NCBI RefSeq assembly: GCF_015245355.1
Contig: NZ_CP063311.1
Span: 458,691-522,690, forward strand
Origin: Anabaenopsis elenkinii CCIBt3563
GTDB lineage: Bacteria > Cyanobacteriota > Cyanobacteriia > Cyanobacteriales > Nostocaceae
Length of the DNA stretch: 64,000 bases
Direction of reading: 5' to 3'
The number at the start of each line of letters is the position of its first letter. The stretch's first letter is position 1. The notes below the pieces were generated by a model. The model had not been told where the DNA came from. It did no database searches and worked only from the letters and a program-made list of their open reading frames with translations. This document shows, piece after piece, positions 11,691 through 19,140 of this stretch. Made by a program: the position numbers and the translations under genes.

Positions 11691-11717
11691 TAGCCCGCGG
11701 TCATAACTTCCGGGCTA
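11691..11717. terminator. Bidirectional terminator-like hairpin
   Basis: Stem TAGCCCG / CGGGCTA with a 13-base loop, between the convergent ABC binding protein and the unknown membrane protein gene. Outer bases (ATCT...AGAT) extend the pairing. Confidence 0.5.
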
Positions 11718-11730
11718 CTTCTAGATGTAG

Positions 11731-12483
11731 CTAATATCCTTTGAGGCTAGCTTCCAGGGTTTTCACCTGATGTTGTAATTCTACAATCCTTTCCATATGC
11801 GATCGCTCCAGAGAATAACCTAACCAAATAAAGCTAGCACCGAATACAGTCACCACCCCAGCCAAAATACCAGTTAGCAGTGTCACCTGGGAACGAAGAT
11901 GTTTCACTTCCTGCAGTTGATACTGAGGCTTAATTAGAGGATTAAGCTTTGGGTCGGGATTTGCTAGAACAACTTGTTTTTTGGCAGAAATGTTGAATGC
12001 TGTTTGGGTCGTTTTGAAAGCAATCTTGCTGTGCATCCAGTTAGTGATTAGTTGAGGCCCATTATTTTTAAACCAACGCCAAGCAAAAATTCTAAAGACT
12101 GGCTTGGATGTTCTGGAAATAAGTTTGAGAATTCTATTAAGAGTGCGAGCAGGAAATTTATGGTTAATCAGGTTAACTGACCCAGCATCATAGAGAGAAT
12201 CCATTATTAGCTTGACTGTAGTCTCTTCCCTTGAAATCAAGTTCTGCAGCAACAGAAGAACATCATGCATGAGTTCTTTTTCTTTCTGGTTTTCTATGAC
12301 AATATTCTTAGTCCGATGAGATGATTGCTCTGGTTTATTCATATATATAAAGGCTAATTTTGGCTCAAGTAATTGATTGTTATTATCCAAACTGGAATGA
12401 TTACTGCAACAATCAGGAATATATCCCCTGGAAGGTTGCATTATTGAGCAACTAACTAATGGTGTAGCTGTGGGGGATAACAT
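11731..12483 (-). CDS. Unknown protein with one transmembrane helix and coiled-coil tail
   Basis: I do not recognise the family. The protein has 250 residues if started at 12483. An ATG at 12342 (MNKPEQSS, giving 203 residues) is more natural because the first 47 residues are low-complexity and polar. Features: a basic, helical middle (HKFPARTLNRILKLISRTSKPVFR region), one hydrophobic helix near the C-terminus (LTGILAGVVTVFGASFIWLGYS), then a short heptad-like tail (MERIVELQHQVKTLEASL). This suggests a tail-anchored or inner-membrane protein. It converges on the ABC binding protein gene. Confidence 0.55.
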   Translation of the reverse strand: MLSPTATPLVSCSIMQPSRGYIPDCCSNHSSLDNNNQLLEPKLAFIYMNKPEQSSHRTKNIVIENQKEKELMHDVLLLLQNLISREETTVKLIMDSLYDAGSVNLINHKFPARTLNRILKLISRTSKPVFRIFAWRWFKNNGPQLITNWMHSKIAFKTTQTAFNISAKKQVVLANPDPKLNPLIKPQYQLQEVKHLRSQVTLLTGILAGVVTVFGASFIWLGYSLERSHMERIVELQHQVKTLEASLKGY

Positions 12484-12540
12484 TTTGATTATTATTGCAG
12501 AATTTCGGGGATGGCATCAAGATAAAAAACTATATATTTC

Positions 12541-12752
12541 TTAGAGGATGTTTGATAAGTTTTCAACAGGTAATTTTGATCTTAGGGAACAGGGAACAGG
12601 GAACAGGGAACAGGGAACGGGGAACGGGGAATGGGGAATGGGGGACACACAAAAAACAATAAAATCCAGTCCCCTCCCCTTACAAGGGGAGGGTTAGGGA
12701 GGGGTGAAACAATAGTTGATACACTAATCATGACTTGACAAACATCCTCTTA
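12541..12752. mobile_element. MITE-like element carrying STRR repeats
   Basis: Terminal inverted repeats TTAGAGGATGTTTGATAAG (12541-12559) and the reverse complement of TAAGAGGATGTTTGTCAAG (12734-12752), identical over GAGGATGTTTG. Inside are heptamer repeats (12584-12645) and a palindrome CCCCTCCCCTTACAAGGGGAGGG near 12671. It has no gene. No clear target duplication was seen. It ends 46 bases before hsdM, so it may contribute its promoter region. Confidence 0.6.
12584..12645. repeat. Heptamer short tandem repeat (STRR)
   Basis: About eight copies of a 7-base unit, AGGGAAC drifting to GGGGAAC and GGGGAAT. Such short tandemly repeated repetitive sequences are typical of filamentous cyanobacteria. 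A shorter, degenerate stretch of the same unit occurs at 63153-63200. Confidence 0.85.
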
Positions 12753-12798
12753 CATTGACCAACCCACTAGGACAAACGGGACAAAGACAAAATTTATT

Positions 12799-14256
12799 AT
12801 GTCTATCAGCACTACAATTAAAAGTATTCAAGATACCATGCGCAAAGATGCGGGCGTTGATGGTGACGCCCAACGCATCAGTCAATTAGTTTGGATGATT
12901 TTCCTCAAGGTTTTTGATGCTCGTGAACAAGAATACGAACTCCTAGAGGATAATTATAAATCTCCCATTCCTGAAGGTTTGCGCTGGCGTAACTGGGCTA
13001 CGGATTCAGAAGGAATTACCGGAGATGCTTTACTAGATTTTGTCGATCATGCTTTATTTAAAACTCTCAAAGACCTGAGAACTACCGCCACTGATCCCCG
13101 TGGGCAAATGATTGGTAAGGTATTTGAAGATGCCTACAATTATATGAAAAATGGTACTCTCATCCGCCAAGTAATTAACAAACTTAATGAAATTGACTTT
13201 AATAAAAAAGAGCAGAAAAAACAGTTCAGCCAAATTTATGAAAAGATTCTCCAAGATTTGCAAAGTGCGGGAAATGCAGGAGAATATTATACTCCCCGTG
13301 CGGTGACTAAGTTTATTGTCGATAGAATCAAACCGCAATTAGGGGAAATTGTCCTTGACCCCGCTTGTGGTACAGGTGGGTTTTTAACAGCAACTATTGA
13401 TTATATTCGCCAACATTTCCAAAGTGCTGATGTCCCACAAATTCTGCAAAGGACAATTTGCGGAACTGAGAAAAAGCCCTTACCTTATAACCTGTGTATC
13501 ACTAATTTGATTTTACATGGTATTGATATACCCGCCGCTGAACATGATAATACTTTGGCGCGACCATTGCGGGACTACAGTCCTCAAGAACGGGTAGATG
13601 TCATTATTACTAATCCGCCTTTTGGGGGGATGGAAGAAGATGGAATTGAGGATAATTTCCCCGCTACCTTCCGCACTAGGGAAACCGCAGATTTATTCTT
13701 AGTGCTGATTGCTAATTTACTCAAACAAGGCGGTAGAGGCGCAATAGTTTTACCAGATGGAACTCTGTTTGGGGAAGGTGTGAAGACTCGCATTAAGGAA
13801 AAACTGCTGCAAGATTGCAATCTACATACAATTGTGCGGTTACCCAATGGGGTATTTAATCCCTACACAGGTATTAAGACTAATCTGCTATTTTTCACTA
13901 AAGGGGAACCCACAGAAACCATCTGGTATTATGAACACCCCTACCCAGGGGGGTATAAGTCATATTCTAAAACTAAGCCGATTCGCTTTGAGGAGTTTGC
14001 ACCAGAGCAGGAATGGTGGGATAAGCGCGAGGAGAATGAATTTGCTTGGAAAGTTACAATTACTGATTTAAAGGCGAATAATTACAACCTAGATATTAAA
14101 AATCCCCACCAAGTGGATGTAGCACAAGCTGATTTAGATGAAATGTTAGCAGAGTATCACAAACTCATGGGTGAGTTGGGTGATGTGCGCGGTAAGTTAA
14201 AATTTGAGTTGATGTCAGCTTTGAATGATCAAGTTAATCAAACTATAGAATCATAG
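12799..14256 (+). CDS. hsdM: Type I restriction-modification methylase subunit HsdM
   Basis: A 485-residue N6-adenine methyltransferase. The N-terminal helical domain (TIKSIQDTMRKDAGVDGDAQ) is followed by GNAGEYYTPRAVTKF, SAM motif I DPACGTGGF and catalytic motif IV NPPFGG. It should work with HsdS (14923-16626) to methylate a bipartite site. A toxin-antitoxin pair sits between the two. No HsdR translocase is found on either side, so the locus could be a methylase-only system or use an HsdR coded elsewhere. Confidence 0.93.
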   Translation: MSISTTIKSIQDTMRKDAGVDGDAQRISQLVWMIFLKVFDAREQEYELLEDNYKSPIPEGLRWRNWATDSEGITGDALLDFVDHALFKTLKDLRTTATDPRGQMIGKVFEDAYNYMKNGTLIRQVINKLNEIDFNKKEQKKQFSQIYEKILQDLQSAGNAGEYYTPRAVTKFIVDRIKPQLGEIVLDPACGTGGFLTATIDYIRQHFQSADVPQILQRTICGTEKKPLPYNLCITNLILHGIDIPAAEHDNTLARPLRDYSPQERVDVIITNPPFGGMEEDGIEDNFPATFRTRETADLFLVLIANLLKQGGRGAIVLPDGTLFGEGVKTRIKEKLLQDCNLHTIVRLPNGVFNPYTGIKTNLLFFTKGEPTETIWYYEHPYPGGYKSYSKTKPIRFEEFAPEQEWWDKREENEFAWKVTITDLKANNYNLDIKNPHQVDVAQADLDEMLAEYHKLMGELGDVRGKLKFELMSALNDQVNQTIES

Positions 14257-14295
14257 ATAGAAACAAAATATCTGAAAATATCTGGAGATGAGATT

Positions 14296-14520
14296 ATGCA
14301 GATGGAAGTAGTAGAATTTCAAGGTATTGTCAAAGATGGTGTAATTCAAATTCCCGAAATTTATCAAGGAGAACTAGATGGAGAGTCTGTAAAAGTAATT
14401 GTGATGAAAAAAGTTAGAAAAACAGCAGCAGTAAATATTATTGCTGAACTCATGGAGCATCCGGTTGAGTTTGAATGGCCACCTTTGACACGAGAGGAGA
14501 TTTATGACCGCAATTCATGA
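14296..14520 (+). CDS. Antitoxin of a VapBC-type module
   Basis: A 74-residue protein whose N-terminal half (VEFQGIVKDGVIQIPEIYQGEL) looks like a beta-rich AbrB-like or DUF104-type DNA-binding fold. The C-terminal tail (AELMEHPVEFEWPPLTREEIYDR) is the kind of segment that wraps and blocks a PIN toxin. Its end overlaps the toxin start by 17 bases. It sits 39 bases after hsdM. Function is inferred mostly from its toxin partner. Confidence 0.75.
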   Translation: MQMEVVEFQGIVKDGVIQIPEIYQGELDGESVKVIVMKKVRKTAAVNIIAELMEHPVEFEWPPLTREEIYDRNS

Positions 14521-14926
14521 GAATGGACATTTTCTAGATTCTAATATCTGGATTTATGCCCTGGCAAATCATGAATACATTAACAAACGCCATATAGCTT
14601 GTGGTTTAGTCAATGGTGAAGGGGTAATCATTAGTACACAAGTTATTAATGAAGTATGTCTTAATCTCATTAAAAAATCTTCTTTTACTGAGCAAAAAAT
14701 CACACAGTTAATAGAGGCATTTTATCAAGGTTATCACATAATTACATTTAATCGTGATATTTTTGTGAACTATTCTCATCTTAGGAGTAGGTATAATTTC
14801 TCTTTTTGGGATAGTTTAATTGTTGCTTGTGCTTTAGCTGGGGGAGCAAGTATTCTCTATTCTGAAGATATGCACCATGGGTTATTAGTAGATAATAAAT
14901 TAGAAATTGTGAATCCGTTTAAATGA
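14504..14926 (+). CDS. PIN-domain toxin, VapC-type
   Basis: A 140-residue PIN ribonuclease. The acidic metal-binding residues are visible: Asp in FLDSNIWIYA, Glu in VINEVCLNL, Asp in FWDSLIVACAL and Asp in YSEDMHHG. Toxins of this kind cleave RNA, often tRNA, when the antitoxin is degraded. A strong ribosome site, GAGAGGAGA, precedes the ATG at 14504. Its TGA overlaps the hsdS ATG (ATGA), so toxin and specificity subunit are translationally coupled. Confidence 0.85.
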   Translation: MTAIHENGHFLDSNIWIYALANHEYINKRHIACGLVNGEGVIISTQVINEVCLNLIKKSSFTEQKITQLIEAFYQGYHIITFNRDIFVNYSHLRSRYNFSFWDSLIVACALAGGASILYSEDMHHGLLVDNKLEIVNPFK

Positions 14927-16626
14927 AAGTAGATACTTTTTTTCAAAATTTTGAATTGTTGACTGATGCGCCAAATGCAACAGCTAAGTTGCGGGAGTTG
15001 ATTTTGCAATTGGCTGTCATGGGTAAGCTTGTGCGCCAAGATGCAAATGATGAACCTGCTTCAGTTCTGTTAGAGAAAATAAAGCTTGAGAAAGAGAATT
15101 TAGTTCAGCAGGGTAAAATTAAGAAAGATAAACCAATACCTATAGAGAAAAGCTTTGAGTTACTCAATAAAATTCCTCAAAACTGGCAATGGGTAAAACT
15201 TCAAGATGTTTGCATTGTAATAACAGATGGAGATCATCTAGCTCCACCACAAACAGAAATTGGCATTCCTTTATTAGTAATTGGTAACGTCAGGAATGGT
15301 TTTCTAGATTTTACTAATACTAGATTTGTCCCTGAAGAATATTTCACAAGGCTTGATGTAATCCGCGTTCCCAAGAAAGGAGATATTCTCTATACGCTAG
15401 TAGGTTCATACGGTATTCCTGTTTTAGTCAATACAGATAAACCTTTTTGTGTACAACGCCACATATCAATCATTAAACCGTCTCAATTTTTCAACGTTGA
15501 GTATCTAAAATATTTGCTCAGTTCTGAGATGGTTTTGAAACAAGCAACTGAATGTGCAACAGGAATTGCTCAAAAGACTGTTCCTTTAAGCGGATTAAGA
15601 AAGATGGTTGTACCCCTCCCACCCCTTGCGGAACAAAAACGGATTGTAGAGAAGTGCGATCGCCTGATGTCCCTGTGCGACGAAATCGAAAAACAGCAGA
15701 AACAAAAGCAAGATAGTATTGTGAGGATGAATGAAAGTGCGATCGCTCAACTCCTCTCCTCCCAAAATCCCGATGATTTCCGCCACCATTGGGAACGCAT
15801 TTGTAATAATTTTGATTTACTTTACAGTGTCCCTGAAACTATTCCTAAACTACGTCAGGCGATTTTGCAATTGGCTGTCATGGGTAAGCTTGTGCGCCAA
15901 GATCCAAATGATGAACCTGCTGCGGTGTTATTGGAAAAAATAAAGCTTGAGAAAGAGTGGTTGATCAAGGAGAAAAAAATTAGAAAGTCACAAATATTAC
16001 CAGCGATTGAAATAGACGAAGTAGCATTTAAACTACCTGTAGGATGGGAGTGGACAAGATTAGATGATATATGCTCTAAAATTACTGATGGAGTTCATAA
16101 AACACCAAAATATACTGAATGTGGAATTCCATTTTTATCTGTCACACAGTTAAAAAATGGAATGCTAGATTTTAGTAATACTAAATATATTTCACATGAA
16201 GACCATGAAATATATTATCAAAGATGTAACCCTGAAAAGGGTGATATTTTGATATGTAAAGTTGGCGGCACAATTGGCATTACAACTGTTGTAGAAGTAG
16301 ATATTGAATTTAGTATATTTGTTCAATTAGCCTTAATTAAACAAATTATAGTAAATCCCTATTATTTAAAATTTGTTTTACTCTCAGATGAGGTTCAAAA
16401 CTATATTAAAGAAAACTCGGTGGGTTCAGCTATACCCTATATTTCACTCGAAAAACTCAAATATATTCAAGTTCCCCTCCCACCCCTTGCGGAACAAAAA
16501 AGGATTGTAGAGAAGTGCGATCGCCTGATGTCCCTGTGCGATCGCCTAGAAGCCAAATTAAAACAAGGGAGAGAAAGCAGAGAAAAGCTGATGGAAGTTG
16601 CAGCAAAGCAAGTATTACTAAATTAG
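14923..16626 (+). CDS. hsdS: Type I restriction-modification specificity subunit HsdS
   Basis: A 567-residue protein with two target-recognition domains separated by helical conserved regions. The halves are clear repeats: LILQLAVMGKLVRQDANDEP near residue 27 and again near 318, and LPPLAEQKRIVEKCDRLMSL at about 229 and again near 519. Each half should read one part of a split DNA site. The repeats are also near-identical in DNA, which allows domain exchange by recombination. It starts at the ATG overlapping the vapC stop. Confidence 0.93.
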   Translation: MKVDTFFQNFELLTDAPNATAKLRELILQLAVMGKLVRQDANDEPASVLLEKIKLEKENLVQQGKIKKDKPIPIEKSFELLNKIPQNWQWVKLQDVCIVITDGDHLAPPQTEIGIPLLVIGNVRNGFLDFTNTRFVPEEYFTRLDVIRVPKKGDILYTLVGSYGIPVLVNTDKPFCVQRHISIIKPSQFFNVEYLKYLLSSEMVLKQATECATGIAQKTVPLSGLRKMVVPLPPLAEQKRIVEKCDRLMSLCDEIEKQQKQKQDSIVRMNESAIAQLLSSQNPDDFRHHWERICNNFDLLYSVPETIPKLRQAILQLAVMGKLVRQDPNDEPAAVLLEKIKLEKEWLIKEKKIRKSQILPAIEIDEVAFKLPVGWEWTRLDDICSKITDGVHKTPKYTECGIPFLSVTQLKNGMLDFSNTKYISHEDHEIYYQRCNPEKGDILICKVGGTIGITTVVEVDIEFSIFVQLALIKQIIVNPYYLKFVLLSDEVQNYIKENSVGSAIPYISLEKLKYIQVPLPPLAEQKRIVEKCDRLMSLCDRLEAKLKQGRESREKLMEVAAKQVLLN

Positions 16627-16660
16627 CACCAGGGAATTAATGAACTTAAATACATCTAAG

Positions 16661-16678
16661 CAGGGGTTTTCACCCCTG
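16661..16678. terminator. Hairpin between convergent hsdS and the pentapeptide gene
   Basis: Stem CAGGGG / CCCCTG with loop TTTTCA, 35 bases after the hsdS stop. No strong T-run, so a moderate call. Confidence 0.4.
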
Positions 16679-16722
16679 GATTCTAAATTATATCCCTGAA
16701 TTAAAAGTAATATACTGTATTA

Positions 16723-17244
16723 TTACTTACATTGGAGAGATTCGCGAGTATCTACACCAGTTTGAGGATTCACCCCACTAGCTTGAGCGCAGAGTTTTTT
16801 AATTTCCGGTCCATCTAAAATCGCATCGGTAAAATCAGCCCCGGTGATGTCCACATTCTCAAAGATAGAACGTAACATCATCGCATTGGTAAATACAGCA
16901 TCAGTTAAATCAGCACCTTTAAACTTAGTCAAATAGGCTATACCATCGCTAAAATCTGCACCATGGAGATTTACCCCCTCTAACAAAGAGCCATTGAACA
17001 CACCGCCGCGGAAATTCGTATTACTAAAATTAGTGTTCTTTAAAACCACATTGGTAAACTCACTCCCCACCAAATCTTGACCCGAATAATCTTTTACCTC
17101 TACTTCCTCACCCACAGAACGGGTGATACTAGAAGAACTAGCAGCTTGAGCGGAGAGGGGGAAGAAAAACACAAAGGTAACTAAAACCAAACTAGCCAGT
17201 AGTTGCCAATACTTAATCATTTTTTTGTTAACAAATCTCAACAA
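16723..17244 (-). CDS. Secreted or lumenal pentapeptide-repeat protein
   Basis: A 173-residue protein with a signal peptide (about [21 protein letters not shown]), then pentapeptide repeats A(D/N)LXX-like: [26 protein letters not shown] and onward, forming a short right-handed beta helix. Two Cys near the end (KKLCAQ and ESLQCK) could form a disulfide. The pattern matches thylakoid-lumen pentapeptide proteins of cyanobacteria and plants; the biochemical role is unknown. Start may be the ATG at 17220 (MIKYW), directly before the signal. Confidence 0.8.
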   Translation of the reverse strand: MLRFVNKKMIKYWQLLASLVLVTFVFFFPLSAQAASSSSITRSVGEEVEVKDYSGQDLVGSEFTNVVLKNTNFSNTNFRGGVFNGSLLEGVNLHGADFSDGIAYLTKFKGADLTDAVFTNAMMLRSIFENVDITGADFTDAILDGPEIKKLCAQASGVNPQTGVDTRESLQCK

Positions 17245-17356
17245 TTATATTATTCACTATTACAGCTGACTGACGGTGATTAACCCCCGCTAGCCTGAGC
17301 CATAACCATAAAGCATACCCTAGGATATATAATGACCTGCGATCGCATAAATACCC

Positions 17357-18493
17357 GTGGCTCATCAACAAGACATCACCCCATCCCTAAGGCGAACCCC
17401 CTTATATCAACTAGGTGCAGAACTCAAAGCCCGCTTTACCAGCTTTGGCGGTTGGGAAATGCCTGTACAATTTACTGGTATTAGTCAGGAACATGAAGCT
17501 GTGAGAACCACAGCGGGGATGTTCGATATATCCCACATGGGTAAATTCACCCTCCAGGGTAAACACCTAATTAACCAACTTCAGCCCTTAGTACCCTCAG
17601 ACCTCAACCGACTAAAACCAGGTGAAGCACAATACACAGTCTTACTCAATCCCCAGGGAGGAATTATTGACGACATCATCATATACTATCAAGGTGAGGA
17701 CAGCACCGGCACACAAAAGGCTGTACTAATTGTCAATGCAGCCACCACCGATAAAGATAAAACATGGCTATTACAGCAAATAGACCAAAATCAGCTAGAA
17801 TTCCAAGACCTGTCACAATCACAAGTATTAATTGCCATCCAAGGACCACAGGCCGTTAAACATCTTCAGACCTTAGTACAAGCAGACCTACAACCTATTA
17901 AACCCTTTGGTCATCTCCAAACAACTCTACTGGGTAAACCCGCCTTTATCGCCCGCACCGGTTACACCGGAGAAGATGGTTTTGAGGTCATGGTAGATGC
18001 AGATCAGGGTATAGAATTGTGGCAAAGACTCCATCAAACCGGCGTTACTCCTTGCGGACTAGGTGCTAGAGACACCCTACGACTAGAAGCAGCCATGGCC
18101 CTTTATGGTCAAGATATTGACGACACCACCACCCCCCTAGAAGCGGGTTTAGGGTGGTTAGTTCACCTCGACAGTAAAGATAATTTTATCGGGCGAGAAA
18201 TTCTTGCACAGCAAAAAGCCCAGGGAGTGAAAAAGCGATTAATCGGCCTACAAATGTCAGGGCGGAATATTGCGCGCCATGGCTACCCTATTCTATCAGC
18301 AGGTGAAGTTGTGGGCGAGATTACCAGCGGGACTTTATCCCCCACATTAGGCTATCCTATAGCCTTAGCCTACGTTCCTACTCCACTAGCAAAGGTGGGT
18401 GAACAGTTAGAAGTAGAAATACGTGGTAAGAATTATCCGGGTGTTGTAGTCAAACGTCCGTTTTATCGCTCCCAAAATCGTCTCACTAACTGA
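17357..18493 (+). CDS. gcvT: Glycine cleavage T protein (aminomethyltransferase)
   Basis: A 378-residue tetrahydrofolate-dependent enzyme that moves the methylene carbon from the lipoyl arm of GcvH to tetrahydrofolate and releases ammonia. Family motifs: FTSFGGWEMPVQF, MFDISHMGKF, ARTGYTGEDGFE and the catalytic-region GLGARDTLRLEA. The start is GTG at 17357. It begins the gcvT-gcvH-gcvP series, which in cyanobacteria handles photorespiratory glycine. No glycine riboswitch was seen upstream. Confidence 0.95.
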   Translation: MAHQQDITPSLRRTPLYQLGAELKARFTSFGGWEMPVQFTGISQEHEAVRTTAGMFDISHMGKFTLQGKHLINQLQPLVPSDLNRLKPGEAQYTVLLNPQGGIIDDIIIYYQGEDSTGTQKAVLIVNAATTDKDKTWLLQQIDQNQLEFQDLSQSQVLIAIQGPQAVKHLQTLVQADLQPIKPFGHLQTTLLGKPAFIARTGYTGEDGFEVMVDADQGIELWQRLHQTGVTPCGLGARDTLRLEAAMALYGQDIDDTTTPLEAGLGWLVHLDSKDNFIGREILAQQKAQGVKKRLIGLQMSGRNIARHGYPILSAGEVVGEITSGTLSPTLGYPIALAYVPTPLAKVGEQLEVEIRGKNYPGVVVKRPFYRSQNRLTN

Positions 18494-18669
18494 TAATGTG
18501 TTTTGAGTTACCTAATTTAAACTTCAGTAGGTGCAACAATAGCTTATACCTCCTTCCGCCAGAAGGGGGAAGCTAACTATGTTCTACCTACAGGGAAACT
18601 CGTAATTACCGCCCCTAAATTAGGGAACTGTGGGCGCTAACTATTTTGATATGGAAGGAAAAAACTAAA
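18494..18669. other. gcvT-gcvH intergenic region
   Basis: A 176-bp gap inside the gcv cluster. It has no recognisable hairpin or operator. GGAAGGAAA just before the gcvH ATG is a usable ribosome site. The gap suggests gcvH may have its own promoter. Confidence 0.35.
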
Positions 18670-19059
18670 ATGTCTTTTGAATACCCCCAGGACTTGAAAT
18701 ATCTAGATACTCATGAATACGTGCGGCTAGATGGGGAAATTGGTACCATTGGTATTACTGAATTTGCTATAGACCAAATGGGTGATGTTGTCTTTTTGGA
18801 ATTACCAGACATTGGTGACCTAGTAACCAAGGGAGAAACTTTTGGCACCATTGAATCTGTGAAAGCCGTTGAAGACCTCAATTCACCAGTTACCGGTACA
18901 GTCATAGAACGCAATGAGGCTTTACTGGATTCTCCCGAACAAATAGCAGAAGACCCCTATGGCGAAGCCTGGTTGTTAAAAGTACGTGTTAATGATCCCG
19001 ATGAGGTACTGGATGGTTTGAGCGCTGATCAGTACCGCGCCCTGGTAGAAGGGGAGTAG
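18670..19059 (+). CDS. gcvH: Glycine cleavage H protein (lipoyl carrier)
   Basis: A 129-residue lipoyl-domain protein that shuttles the aminomethyl group between GcvP, GcvT and the L protein. The lipoylated Lys65 is in [12 protein letters not shown]. An upstream in-frame ATG at 18646 would add MIWKEKTK; the ATG at 18670 (MSFEYP) gives the normal length and has GGAAGGAAA ahead of it. lipA, which makes the cofactor, is 7 kb downstream. Confidence 0.95.
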   Translation: MSFEYPQDLKYLDTHEYVRLDGEIGTIGITEFAIDQMGDVVFLELPDIGDLVTKGETFGTIESVKAVEDLNSPVTGTVIERNEALLDSPEQIAEDPYGEAWLLKVRVNDPDEVLDGLSADQYRALVEGE

Positions 19060-19140
19060 ATGAGATATGTAGGGACAAGTCCCTACAGTCTTTGAATATT
19101 TGTTGCAAAATATGAAGTAGTTACGTTTGGAGCTCAACTT

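Noticed and set aside
17245..17356. Possible glycine riboswitch before gcvT
   Set aside because: No tandem-aptamer GGAGAG-type core could be seen in the 112 bases.
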